Program-made: the position numbers and the translations under genes
Assembly (NCBI RefSeq): GCF_020510705.1
Contig: NZ_CP075184.1
Coordinates: 2,728,001 to 2,792,000, forward strand
Direction: 5' to 3'
Origin: Acidovorax radicis
GTDB taxonomy: Bacteria > Pseudomonadota > Gammaproteobacteria > Burkholderiales > Burkholderiaceae_C
DNA length: 64,000 nt
Part shown: piece after piece, positions 9,280 to 17,948 of the stretch
How the letters are laid out: each line of letters starts with the position of its first letter
Numbering within the stretch: the stretch's first letter is position 1
The notes under the pieces: generated by a model
What the model was told of the DNA's origin: nothing
Database searches by the model: none
The model's input: only the letters and a program-made list of their open reading frames with translations

Positions 9280-10194
9280 CTATGAAGACGACAGTACCGT
9301 CTGCAGCGCCGCAGCCAGCGACCCCGCCATCGCCACCGCGTTGCTGGGGTGGGGAATACAGTCGGTGCTCCACACCGCACCCACGCCCGCATCGTGCAGC
9401 GCCTGCAGCGCGTCGCCCGCAAACAGTGCATGCGTTACAGCCACATCGACCGATGCGGCGCCTGCCTGCAGCAGCAACCGCGCCGCCATCGCCAGCGTGC
9501 GGCCGGTACTGGCCATATCGTCGAGCAATACCACCGCCCGGCCCTGTGCGTTGAGGGTGGGCAGCTCGATGGCCACCTCGTGGTCGCCATGGCGTACCTT
9601 GGTGCAGACAGCGTGATCAAACCCGTGGCGCGCGGCGGCCTGGGCGATCCATTGCGCGGATTCGCCATCAGGGCCCACCAGCAGTGCATTCGGGCGCTGC
9701 TCTGCGATCAGGTCGGCCAGGGGCTCGGCGCCGCTGAGCACCACGGCCTGTGGCACGGGGATGGCCTGCCCCAGCCGGTCGATGCGGTGCAGGTGCGGGT
9801 CCACGGTGATCACTGCGTCGAACAACCCAGCCAGGAACCCGCCTACCACCTGCTGGCTCACGGCCTCGCCGGGGTGGAAAGCGATGTCCTGCCGCATATA
9901 GGCCAGGTACGGCGCTACCAGCGTGAGGTGCTGCACGCCCAGCTGGCGCGCGGTGCGGGCCACCAGCAGCAGCTCCACCAGTTTTTCGTTGGGCTGGTGC
10001 AGGCTGCGCAGCAGCACGGCGTGCCTTGGCAGGCGGCCTGCGGCATCCACCGGCAGGCGCAGCTTGAGTTCTCCATCAGGGAAACGATGGCGTTCGATGG
10101 CCTGGGCGGCCAGGCCTGCAGCCTGCGCCAAGCGCACCGCAGGCGCCGCTTCATCGTCGAAATACAGCAAACAGGCGGTTTCTGATGGGGTCAT
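9280..10194 (-). CDS. ribose-phosphate pyrophosphokinase homologue (archaeal/class III-like)
   Basis: 304 residues from ATG 10194, which follows the stop of the upstream deoA-like gene by two bases; the reading frame runs on to 10266 inside that gene but the coupled ATG is preferred. PRPP synthetase features: FPDGE near residue 39, YMRQDIAFHPGEAVSQQVVG, DPHLHRID and the PRPP-binding loop VVLLDDMASTGRT. The RQDxxFxPGEA(I/V)S form, rather than RQDRKxxxREPI, and the short loop KVRHGDHEV resemble archaeal class III enzymes. Expected to make PRPP from ribose 5-phosphate, or to act on a related sugar phosphate supplied by its partner. It is probably not the housekeeping prs. Confidence 0.82.
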   Translation of the reverse strand: MTPSETACLLYFDDEAAPAVRLAQAAGLAAQAIERHRFPDGELKLRLPVDAAGRLPRHAVLLRSLHQPNEKLVELLLVARTARQLGVQHLTLVAPYLAYMRQDIAFHPGEAVSQQVVGGFLAGLFDAVITVDPHLHRIDRLGQAIPVPQAVVLSGAEPLADLIAEQRPNALLVGPDGESAQWIAQAAARHGFDHAVCTKVRHGDHEVAIELPTLNAQGRAVVLLDDMASTGRTLAMAARLLLQAGAASVDVAVTHALFAGDALQALHDAGVGAVWSTDCIPHPSNAVAMAGSLAAALQTVLSSS

Positions 10195-10196
10195 TG

Positions 10197-11822
10197 TCAG
10201 AATTCCACAAACGCACGGGGCACTTCGTCGGCGGCGCCCAGGCGGTAGCCGCTGTCGCGCTCGCACGCGTGGCGCGCAAACTCCAGGTCGGCCGGGTAGC
10301 TGGCATGCACGCGGTACAGCAAGTCCCCCGCAGCCACGGTGTCGCCCAGCTTGTGCATCAGGTCCACCCCGGCGCCCGGCACCTTGGGGGCCCCTGCCAG
10401 TCGGGCCACGCGGGCGATCTGGTAGTTGTCGATGCCCGCGACCACGCCGCTGGCCGGCGCCACTACGTCGAGCGTGAGCGCGCCCAGCGCCGGGTGGTTG
10501 TGGTCGAAACCCGTGCTGCCCTGGGCCGCGATGATGGCGTTCATGCGCGCCAGGGCGCGGCCGGAGTCGAGGATGTCACGCGCAATGGCATAGCCGTCGC
10601 CGCCGCGCACATCGGGGTCGCACTCGATCAGACGCCCGGCCAGGCGCAGCGATTTTTGCCGCAGGTCGTCGGGCGCGCGCGGATCGTTTTGCAGCACCCG
10701 CATCACGTCACGCGCCTCCAGCACCGGGCCCACGCCATTACCCACGGGCTGGCGGCCATCGGTGATGACCACGTCCAGCGACAGGCCCATGCGCCGTGCC
10801 ACATATTCAAACAGCCGCCGCAGGCGCTGCGCGTCGGGCATGGACCGCACCTTGGCCGTGGGGCCGATGGGAATATCGAGCACCAGATGCGTGGCACCGG
10901 CCGCCACCTTCTTGGACAGGATGGATGCGACCATCTGCCCGGCCGAGTCGATGGCCAGGGGCCGCTCCACCGAGATCAGCACGTCATCAGCGGGCGACAG
11001 ATTGGCCGTGCCGCCCCAGGCAAGACAACCCCGATAGTCGCGCACGATGTCAGCCAACTGCTCCAGCGGTAGCTCCACTTTGGCCAGCACCTCCATGGTG
11101 TCGGCCGTGCCAGCCGGAGAGGTGATGGCACGCGACGAGGTCTTGGGGCACAACATGCCGTGCGCCGCCACGATGGGTACCACCAGCATGGTGGTGCGGT
11201 TGCCGGGAATGCCGCCAATGCAATGTTTGTCGACCACCAGCGGTTCGTGCCAGTCCAGCCGCCTGCCGCTGGCCACCATGGCGTCAGTGAGGAAGAACAC
11301 CTCCTCGCGGTCCAGCTCGCTGCGGTGGCAGGCCACCACAAAGGCCGTGAGCTCTATCTTGGAATAGCGGTGGTCGGCAATGTCGCGCACGATGGCGCCA
11401 AAGTCCTCGCGCGTGAGGCGCTCGCTGGCAATCTTGCGAAACAGCGCCCCCATGGATTCGGGCGGTTCGGCCTGGGCCACCGATACGGTGTGGCCGTTGT
11501 CCACGCCCAATTGCGCAAAGGCATCTTCCGACAGGCCCAATTCGTTGCAGCCCACGATCGCAGCGTCGTCCACCACGTTCACCGTGGCCAGAATGCGGCG
11601 GCCATTGGCACGCACCTCGATCTTGGACAGGGCTTGGAAGCCCTCGGCCCGGTACACGGCGCAGTCGCGGTGCAGGTAAGCCACGTTTTCACGCCAGGTG
11701 TCGATGGCGACACGGCGCAGGGCCAGCTGGGACCGGGGCAACGCGTCAGTGCCATCGACAAGGGCCGTGGCAGCGGGTGCAGGGGAGGAAGAATCGGATG
11801 AAGGGTAAGGCGCTGCGTGCAT
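10197..11822 (-). CDS. thymidine phosphorylase / AMP phosphorylase-like protein
   Basis: 541 residues from ATG 11822, longer than classical DeoA (~440) because of an extra ~110-residue N-terminal region, as in archaeal AMP phosphorylases. Core motifs: [40 protein letters not shown] and [16 protein letters not shown], in the order found in pyrimidine phosphorylase family 3. The C-terminal domain (residues ~440-541) is the usual barrel-sandwich part ([20 protein letters not shown]). It should cleave a nucleoside or NMP with phosphate. The gene is followed two bases later by the PRPP synthetase homologue, implying co-translation and a shared salvage pathway. Confidence 0.85.
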   Translation of the reverse strand: MHAAPYPSSDSSSPAPAATALVDGTDALPRSQLALRRVAIDTWRENVAYLHRDCAVYRAEGFQALSKIEVRANGRRILATVNVVDDAAIVGCNELGLSEDAFAQLGVDNGHTVSVAQAEPPESMGALFRKIASERLTREDFGAIVRDIADHRYSKIELTAFVVACHRSELDREEVFFLTDAMVASGRRLDWHEPLVVDKHCIGGIPGNRTTMLVVPIVAAHGMLCPKTSSRAITSPAGTADTMEVLAKVELPLEQLADIVRDYRGCLAWGGTANLSPADDVLISVERPLAIDSAGQMVASILSKKVAAGATHLVLDIPIGPTAKVRSMPDAQRLRRLFEYVARRMGLSLDVVITDGRQPVGNGVGPVLEARDVMRVLQNDPRAPDDLRQKSLRLAGRLIECDPDVRGGDGYAIARDILDSGRALARMNAIIAAQGSTGFDHNHPALGALTLDVVAPASGVVAGIDNYQIARVARLAGAPKVPGAGVDLMHKLGDTVAAGDLLYRVHASYPADLEFARHACERDSGYRLGAADEVPRAFVEF

Positions 11823-12229
11823 AGCGTCAGCCTATACCGAAAATGCGCCGCGACATCTCAGGGGCACCCCACGCCAGCGTGTGCAGCACGCAGATCTGTC
11901 AAATCTCATGACCTGCATCAAGAACACCTCGCCATCGCCGCAGCCACAGGTCACTCGATTCGGCTGCAACCGCAGCAACCAGGCCCACGGGGCTGCCGAT
12001 CACCCTGTAAAGCATCGCTCCCTTCAACAGGTACAAACAGGTACAGAAAGAAGGGATAGTGAGAGGCAAGGAGCCCACAACACCCAGCGCATGCCCGGTT
12101 GGCAGGCGCCACGGCCCACCGCAAGGTGGTCGCATAAAACCTGCGAAGTCAGATTATCTGAATCAAATCAACGGCTTGTAAAATCGCTTATTACAAATAA
12201 CCAATGAAGCCGTGTTACCCTTCGCCCCC
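11823..12229. other. intergenic region between deoA-like gene and NlpC/P60 gene
   Basis: 407 bases without a convincing gene. It holds a short direct repeat (AACAGGTAC twice at about 12027-12044). Near 12176-12200 there is an inverted repeat TTGTAA...TTACAA just upstream of the NlpC/P60 start, and a small palindrome AGATTATCT at about 12152. These could be promoter or operator elements for the flanking divergent genes, but no promoter pair is certain. Confidence 0.3.
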
Positions 12230-12811
12230 ATGTCCAGATGGTTTTGCACTCTTCTTCTTGCCTGCGCGGCCACCGCACAGGCCGCACCAGCCCTCACCAG
12301 CCATGACGATATCGATCGTCTGATTGCAGAAAAAGGGCTCTTGACGCGGTTTGAAGATGTCGGCCACAAGGTGGCAGACAAGGCCCACAGCGTTGCCGAC
12401 CGAGCGTCTGATCTGGTGAGCAATGCCATGGGTTTTCTGGGCGTGCCCTACAAACGGGGCGGCAACAGTGTAGAGACCGGTTTTGACTGCAGCGGTTTTG
12501 TCCGCGCCATGTATGAACAAACCGTGGGCCTCCTGTTGCCCCGCCGGGCGGATCAGCAAGCCGCAGCAACCCAGATCATCGACAAAAAAGAACTGCAGCC
12601 CGGCGATCTCGTTTTCTTCAACACCATGCGCCGCAGTTTCAGCCATGTCGGTATTTACGTGGGCGACGGGAAATTCATCCATGCCCCCCGCAGCGGCACT
12701 GAAATCCGGGTGGAAGACATGGGCATCTCCTACTGGGCCCGCCGCTTCAATGGCGCCCGCCGGGTAAATCCCCCCGAAACCGTGGCTAACGCGCCAGCCG
12801 CGCAGCAATAA
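12230..12811 (+). CDS. secreted C40-family (NlpC/P60) cell-wall peptidase
   Basis: 193 residues from ATG 12230; a GTG at 12212 adds six residues before the signal peptide. Residues 1-18 are a signal peptide ending AQA-AP; LLAC at 9-12 is only a weak lipobox. The NlpC/P60 domain covers ~65-180 with catalytic Cys87 in DCSGFVRAMY, His139 in FSHVGIYVGDG and His151 in FIHAP. It is predicted to cleave peptidoglycan stem peptides (D-Glu-mDAP bonds) in the periplasm. A helix-rich linker (residues 25-65) precedes the domain. Stand-alone gene; no partner is evident. Confidence 0.9.
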   Translation: MSRWFCTLLLACAATAQAAPALTSHDDIDRLIAEKGLLTRFEDVGHKVADKAHSVADRASDLVSNAMGFLGVPYKRGGNSVETGFDCSGFVRAMYEQTVGLLLPRRADQQAAATQIIDKKELQPGDLVFFNTMRRSFSHVGIYVGDGKFIHAPRSGTEIRVEDMGISYWARRFNGARRVNPPETVANAPAAQQ

Positions 12812-12933
12812 ACGTTGGTCACGGTGGCGGATAAAACTGCCCACCGTACCTTGGCCGAGCCTCTCTGAGGCGCCCGAGCGAGCGCTTAAATCAGTGGGCC
12901 CTGGCGAACGTCGAGCAGGCGTTTTTATGCTGA

Positions 12934-13314
12934 CTAAGGCTTCACGACGTATGTCGTCTCTGTGCTGCGAATCGGCGCACCCACAATATTTACCGGCCCG
13001 ATGGACGGATTGCTGAGCATCGCTTTGGCCGACGCCATATCCGCGCGATATCGGGCCCTCGCCTGAGATTCACATCCCTTGCGCTCGGCGGCAGCCATGG
13101 TCCGGCATTCCTCCAGGCTCACCTTCAAGCCGCCGCCCGCTTCGCGAATGGCCGATTGATACCGCTGTTGGGGTGTGGAGTCTGGCACCGCACCGCGCGC
13201 CAACGATGCCTCGTCATTTTGTGCGGATGCGCCCAAGGGTACCGCCAGCAAGCCGCCGGCCGCCAAGACCATGGCCAAGAAAGAACGTGAGGGGGTAAAG
13301 CACCATGTTTGCAT
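12934..13314 (-). CDS. hypothetical exported protein
   Basis: 126 residues from ATG 13314, chosen because AAGGAG lies at the right distance and because it gives a clean signal peptide (MQTWCFTPSRSFLAMVLAAG ... GASA-QN). The mature protein is small and polar: it has one conserved-looking Cys pair (CRTMAAAERKGC, with a likely disulfide) and repeats Arg/Ala-rich helices. I recognise no family. It converges with the NlpC/P60 gene and is divergent from the cyclase gene. A periplasmic location is inferred from the signal peptide only. Confidence 0.6.
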   Translation of the reverse strand: MQTWCFTPSRSFLAMVLAAGGLLAVPLGASAQNDEASLARGAVPDSTPQQRYQSAIREAGGGLKVSLEECRTMAAAERKGCESQARARYRADMASAKAMLSNPSIGPVNIVGAPIRSTETTYVVKP

Positions 13315-13477
13315 GAAAACTCCTTTTTCTTCATCACTCGGTGTCACGAGGCAAAAAATCGGTTTCAGGTGACTCCGACATCCGGGCTGATGTCGCTCCA
13401 CTGTAGGCCTGCCACGGGACACCCCCCGCCAGCCTGTGCCGCGCTACCATGTGGGCCACCACCTACAAGGCGTTGCC

Positions 13478-14167
13478 ATGCCATCCACGGCCCCCGTAGA
13501 CGACGACACCCCGGCGCAGCACGATAAGGCTTATCTGCGACGCCTGCTGTCTGCCCGCAACCAGATGCCGGGGTGCACGGCCACCGTGGACGCCGCCATC
13601 GAACAGGCATTTGTACGCCGTGTCGCCATCCTCGTGCTGGACATGTGTGGCTTTTCGCGCATTACACAAAGCCACGGCATCATTCATTTTCTGGCGATGA
13701 TCCACCAAATGGAGCAGGCTGCCCGCCCCGCTATTGAGGGCAATGGCGGTGAGGTCATCAAGCAGGAGGCCGACAACCTGTTTGCTGTGTTTGCCGCGCC
13801 CGAGCAGGCGCTGGAAGCGGCACTGGACACGCTGCGCGCGCTTGACGCCATGAATGCCGTGCTCCCTCCCGAGCGCGCCCTCCACGTGAGTGCAGGCATC
13901 GGCTATGGCGCCACGCTCGTCATTGCCAATGAGGACCTGTTTGGCGCCGAAGTGAATGGCGCCTGCAAACTGGGCGAAGACATCGCAGCGACCAACGAAA
14001 TTCTGCTCACACGGGCCGCACATGTCTGTTTGCCGCCCGGCCACTATGCGTGTGTAGCAACCGAACACCACCTCTCAGGCCTGCACCTGCAGGCGCACCG
14101 CTTTGAGCGCTGCCTGTTTGAACGTCCTTTGGGCAACATGTCGCCTCATGGGGCCTTGCAGCCATAA
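13478..14167 (+). CDS. stand-alone class III adenylate/guanylate cyclase-like domain
   Basis: 229 residues from ATG 13478 (upstream in-frame start at 13436 is non-conserved). The cyclase homology domain spans about residues 45-205. First metal Asp is in ILVLDMCGFSR; IKQEADNLFAVFA supplies the substrate-specifying Lys and the second metal Asp (the usual GD is AD here); FGAEVNGACKLGEDIA supplies the catalytic Asn but has Lys where the transition-state Arg normally sits. There is no membrane, PAS or receiver domain. It may make cAMP, but the Arg to Lys change leaves activity uncertain. Confidence 0.75.
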   Translation: MPSTAPVDDDTPAQHDKAYLRRLLSARNQMPGCTATVDAAIEQAFVRRVAILVLDMCGFSRITQSHGIIHFLAMIHQMEQAARPAIEGNGGEVIKQEADNLFAVFAAPEQALEAALDTLRALDAMNAVLPPERALHVSAGIGYGATLVIANEDLFGAEVNGACKLGEDIAATNEILLTRAAHVCLPPGHYACVATEHHLSGLHLQAHRFERCLFERPLGNMSPHGALQP

Positions 14168-14317
14168 AAAAGCAGGCGGGCAGCGGGGCGGCAATCACCC
14201 TCTACAGTGCAGTGCAAAATTTGTGCACATTCACTTTGTATACGTTGTCTGACACGGCAACGAATCCATTTGTCTGTAGAGTAATCACTGAGTCCAAATC
14301 ACATCGAGGGGATATGA

Positions 14318-14569
14318 ATGTTTTCACTACTGGGGATGCTATTGATCGGTCTGGTCGTCGGCTTCATCGCTCGCGCCATCAAGCCTGGCGACGACAAGCT
14401 GGGCTGGATCATGACAGCGCTTTTGGGCGTCGCGGGCTCATTCTTGGCAAGCTACGTCGGCACGGCCATGGGTTGGTATGCGCAGGGCGACACGGCGGGC
14501 TGGATCGCCTCGGTGGTCGGTGCAGTCGTGCTGCTGGTGTTGTACGGCCTGGTCAAGAGCAAGACGTGA
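14318..14569 (+). CDS. GlsB/YeaQ/YmgE-family (transglycosylase-associated) membrane protein
   Basis: 83 residues with three hydrophobic segments (residues 3-20, 29-48, 59-79), separated by IKPGDDKLGWI and a short loop. The pattern GxxxGxIAxxIxPGDDxxG and GxxGSFLAxYxG is the signature of this small inner-membrane family, which is often stress-induced. GAGGGGATATGA supplies the ribosome site. Function in the cell is not established. The next gene starts 79 bases downstream. Confidence 0.85.
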   Translation: MFSLLGMLLIGLVVGFIARAIKPGDDKLGWIMTALLGVAGSFLASYVGTAMGWYAQGDTAGWIASVVGAVVLLVLYGLVKSKT

Positions 14570-14648
14570 AGCAAAACGTGAACTGGCGCCGCCTGTCTGA
14601 ACCAATGGGTAGCATGTCGCGCGCCACGACTGCAGGCTGAGGGTGCCG

Positions 14649-15149
14649 ATGGCTACGTCCGCTCAAATGGCTGCAGGCGATCCGACGCTGATCGCGGCCG
14701 TGCAGCGTGCCCGAAAGCTGCTTCACCGTCGGGCGCTGGCCGCCGCTGCGGCCAGCGTAGTCCCCATTCCCGGGCTCGACTGGGCTGTCGACGCTGCGCT
14801 GCTTTCACGGCTGGTTCCTCAAATCAGTGCCGAGTTTGGTCTCTCAGCCGAGCAACTAGACCAGCTTGACCCCAACAAACGTGAACAGGTGCAAAAAGCC
14901 GTGGGGCTGGTGGGCTCCGTGCTCATTGGGAAGATGATCACCCGTGAAGTTATCCTGCGGCTCACCCAATCCATGGGTCTGCGCTTCACCACCAAGCAGG
15001 TCGCCAAATATGTGCCGCTGGCGGGCCAGGCACTGGCCGCCACGATGGGGTATGCCACGCTGCGCTATCTGGGCGAACAACACCTGCGCGACTGTGTGCG
15101 TGTGGTGCAGCAATCGGGACTCAAATTGCAGGGCCCGGGCCTCCAGTAA
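14649..15149 (+). CDS. hypothetical protein with VPIPGLDWAVD motif (DUF697-like)
   Basis: 166 residues from ATG 14649 (an in-frame GTG lies six bases upstream). An N-terminal helix (ARKLLHRRALAAAAASVVPI) runs into PIPGLDWAVDAALLSRLVPQ, a pattern seen in small helical proteins related to DUF697/EcsC-type sequences. A hydrophobic stretch AVGLVGSVLIGKMI and a later VPLAGQALAATMGYATLRYL suggest membrane association. I do not recognise a function. It follows the GlsB-like gene on the same strand and may share its transcript. Confidence 0.6.
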   Translation: MATSAQMAAGDPTLIAAVQRARKLLHRRALAAAAASVVPIPGLDWAVDAALLSRLVPQISAEFGLSAEQLDQLDPNKREQVQKAVGLVGSVLIGKMITREVILRLTQSMGLRFTTKQVAKYVPLAGQALAATMGYATLRYLGEQHLRDCVRVVQQSGLKLQGPGLQ

Positions 15150-15217
15150 GCAAAGCCTCATAGCGGGTTGACTTGTCACGCCGCGCCCCACACCGCGCCC
15201 CCTGGATACATCGATCG

Positions 15218-16243
15218 CTAGTCGGCCTTGAACCCCGTTGCGGCCACGGCTTTGCCCCAGGTGACGGTGTCGGCCGCAATGGTGCGTGCAAAGTCCTGCT
15301 GGCTGGTGCCCGTCACGCGAAAGCCCGCCTCTTCCATCTTTGTCTGACCTTCGGGAGACTGCACGGCTTTCACGATGTCTGCGTTGAGTTTGGCGATGAT
15401 GTCGGGCGGGGTTTTCGCCGGCGCGACGATACCGAACCATGACGAAAACTCCAGGTTGGCATACCCCTGCTCCTTGATGGTGGGGACATCGGGCAGGATA
15501 TTGGTGCGCGCGGCGCCCGTGCTTCCCAAGGCAACGAGTTTGCCGGCCTTGACGTTGGGAGCTGCCAACCCGACGCTGGCAAAAACGCCTTGTACATCGC
15601 CGCTGAACAGGCCACCGAGCGCATCCGATGTGTTCTTGTAATGCACGGGCTCAGGCTTGAGTTTGACCGCATCGCCAAACATATAGGCGCCAAAATGCCC
15701 CGGGGTGCCTGCACCAAACGTGGCAAGAAACAGGCCTTTTTGCTGTTTAGTCCAGTCCACGAAGTCTTTCACGTTGCGCGCGGGCACCTTCTGCGGATTG
15801 ACCAGGAGCACAAAGTCAGAGGTGACCACCTGGCTCACGGGCACGAAATCCTTGGCAGGGTCGTAGGGCAGCTTGTTGTAGCTGCTGGGGGCAATGCTGA
15901 GCTGGCCGGTTTCTCCCAGCATCAACGTGTAGCCATCGGGTGCTGCACGCGCGGCCTCGCTGGCGGCGATCAAACCCCCAGCGCCAGGCTTGTTGTCCAC
16001 GATCACCCCCAGGTTGCCCCAGCCTTCCGAGAGTTTTTGCGCCAGCAGGCGCGCCACGATGTCCGGCCCCGTGCCTGCGGGAAAGCCCACGATGATGCGC
16101 ACCGCTTTGCTCGGGTAGGCGGCACTCCCGGCGGTCTGCGCCTGCGCAATCGCGCAGGGGGTGCCCAGGCTGGCAGCCACGATGGTCGCCATCAAGGTGC
16201 GGCGACCATTCACGACCAGGGGTGCGTTGAAAAGAGGCTTCAT
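15218..16243 (-). CDS. Bug/TctC-family periplasmic solute-binding protein
   Basis: 341 residues; a GGAG ribosome site precedes ATG 16243. The signal peptide (residues ~1-36, with NGRRTLMA, ending AQA-QT) is followed by the family motif VRIIVGFPAGTGPDIVARLL, then VIVDNKPGAGGLIAASEAAR and LPYDPAKDFVPVSQV, all hallmarks of Bug receptors. Such proteins bind carboxylates for tripartite tricarboxylate transporters or act as orphan sensors. No tctA/tctB is nearby, so this is an orphan copy. It sits downstream of the DUF3237 gene and near a divergent LuxR regulator, suggesting a small catabolic module. Confidence 0.92.
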   Translation of the reverse strand: MKPLFNAPLVVNGRRTLMATIVAASLGTPCAIAQAQTAGSAAYPSKAVRIIVGFPAGTGPDIVARLLAQKLSEGWGNLGVIVDNKPGAGGLIAASEAARAAPDGYTLMLGETGQLSIAPSSYNKLPYDPAKDFVPVSQVVTSDFVLLVNPQKVPARNVKDFVDWTKQQKGLFLATFGAGTPGHFGAYMFGDAVKLKPEPVHYKNTSDALGGLFSGDVQGVFASVGLAAPNVKAGKLVALGSTGAARTNILPDVPTIKEQGYANLEFSSWFGIVAPAKTPPDIIAKLNADIVKAVQSPEGQTKMEEAGFRVTGTSQQDFARTIAADTVTWGKAVAATGFKAD

Positions 16244-16291
16244 TTATTTGTCTCCACGTGGTTTTATGAGGGAAATCGCAAAAGGCGAGCG

Positions 16292-16768
16292 TCAGGCCAA
16301 CTCAAAGAAACGCATGGCTACCGAGTCCGGGTAGCGCGCGCCAGAGCCCACGAACATGCGCTCGGCTATCCAGGCCAGCGCGGGCGAGGCGGTCTCGAAG
16401 CGCGGGCTGCAGCGAAAGTAAATCGCCCCCGGATCCACCGCTTCACCGCGCACCAGCCGCGCGATCAGCTCCGGCGGGCCCGAGCGCACCGCTTGGTTGT
16501 GCACGTAGATGAAGTCGCCGCCATCGGTCTCCAGCACGTAGCGCGCATCGAGCTCGGAGAGCCGCTCGTTCACGATGAGCTGGAAATCCGCGCCACCAGG
16601 CAGTACCCGGGCGGTCCAGCCGTCGCCCGTGGCCATGCCGCCGGTAATCGGAATCAGCCGTCGCAGGCCATGCACCGTCTGGCCAACCTCCTGGGGCTGG
16701 CCCACCTGCACGCGCAAGTCGGCAAAAAAAGTCAAGCGGGGTTCTGGCAAGGGCAGCAGGTCGGACAT
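16292..16768 (-). CDS. DUF3237 domain-containing protein
   Basis: 158 residues from ATG 16768; the frame extends to 16855 but the extra N-terminus is not family-like. The LTFFADLRVQVGQPQEVGQT start, RRLIPITGGMATGDGWTARVLPGGADFQ and YFRCSPRFETASPALAWIAE match the DUF3237 barrel family. These proteins often sit beside Bug receptors and aromatic/ester catabolism genes; enzymatic function is unproven. The stop is 48 bases upstream of the Bug gene, so the two are probably one transcript. Confidence 0.85.
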   Translation of the reverse strand: MSDLLPLPEPRLTFFADLRVQVGQPQEVGQTVHGLRRLIPITGGMATGDGWTARVLPGGADFQLIVNERLSELDARYVLETDGGDFIYVHNQAVRSGPPELIARLVRGEAVDPGAIYFRCSPRFETASPALAWIAERMFVGSGARYPDSVAMRFFELA

Positions 16769-16897
16769 GGGCACAGGCGCATCACGCAACGGGTTAGGAA
16801 TGAACCTAGCGTAAATCCGGTTGTGCCAGTCGCCTGTCATCCCTGAGGATGACAACCCGATGACACGGTTTTACATGCCCTCCAGGCGCATTCAACG

Positions 16898-17767
16898 ATG
16901 AGGCAATGGATCCTCTCCACACCTGCCGCTCCCAGCCGGCAGGCCGCCATCGGCTCGGCCGCGCATGCCCTGGCCGGCATGGTGCAGCGCCTGGGCGAGC
17001 CCGGTTTTGCACCCAGCCTGCTCGACGAGCTGGTGCCCGTGCTGCCAGCGGCCTCATGGTCCGTGTACCGCACCGGGCACCGCTGCAAGCCCACCTTGTT
17101 CATGTCCGCCAGCCGGGGCGTGCCTGACACCACGCAGGACTGCTGGTGGGCCTACCTTTCCGGCCCCTACCGCCGCGACCGCACCTGGGGCCGCGCATTC
17201 GAAGACGCGCCCGCAGAGCGCCTGACCCGCCTGTGCCACGTAACCGCCACCGAAGTCGAAGGCGAGCACCGAGCCCGTGTCTACGAAGCGCATGGCGTGG
17301 CCGAGCGTGTTTCGGTGGCCGACTATGAAAGCGACGGTTCGGTCTTCGCGGTCAATTTCTACCGCCACCAGCACCAGGTGCCCTTCCGCGATGGCCAGAT
17401 CAGCGACTTCGAGGCCGTTGCCCCGGTGCTGCTGGCCCTGGCGCGCAAGCACATCGCGCTGGCGCGCCCGCAGGCCATGCCAGCCGTGCAAGACCATCCC
17501 GACGCGGATGAGGTGCTGCGGCCTGCCCTGGCCGCCCTCCCCCAGGGCCTGCCGGCCTTGCGCGAGCGCCTGCTGCGCCTGCAGCCAGACCTCACGGACC
17601 GCGAACTCGACGTCTGTGCCCGCGTGCTGCAGGGCATGACGCACGAAGGCATCGCGGCCGACCTGGGCCTGGGCGTGCCCACGATCAAGACCTACCGCAA
17701 CCGGGCCTTTGCCCGCCTGGGCATCCACTTTCGCAACGAACTGTTTGCAAAAGTCCTGGGCCGCTGA
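16898..17767 (+). CDS. LuxR-family (HTH) transcriptional regulator
   Basis: 289 residues. The C-terminal 58 residues (from 232) form a LuxR/GerE helix-turn-helix: LTDRELDVCARVLQGMTHEG, IAADLGLGVPTIKTYRNRAF, ARLGI. The N-terminal ~200 residues have no receiver Asp and no acyl-homoserine-lactone signature; they look like a ligand-binding domain of unknown type. The gene is divergent from DUF3237/Bug, with 129 bases between start codons, so it is the likely local regulator of that pair; this is inferred from position. Confidence 0.85.
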   Translation: MRQWILSTPAAPSRQAAIGSAAHALAGMVQRLGEPGFAPSLLDELVPVLPAASWSVYRTGHRCKPTLFMSASRGVPDTTQDCWWAYLSGPYRRDRTWGRAFEDAPAERLTRLCHVTATEVEGEHRARVYEAHGVAERVSVADYESDGSVFAVNFYRHQHQVPFRDGQISDFEAVAPVLLALARKHIALARPQAMPAVQDHPDADEVLRPALAALPQGLPALRERLLRLQPDLTDRELDVCARVLQGMTHEGIAADLGLGVPTIKTYRNRAFARLGIHFRNELFAKVLGR

Positions 17768-17948
17768 TCCAAAGCGGCGTGCAGCGCCTGTTGACCGGTG
17801 ACCCGGCATGAGGGGCTGCGGCCTTTTCCTCACGTTGCCGCCGGGATCAGTTCCTCTTCAAACTGCTACGGCCCCCGACGGCCGCCCAGTCAGCGTGGAT
17901 CTTGGCCACGAACGCTGAGGCCTGAGCCTGGCGCCAAGGCCAGGAGTC

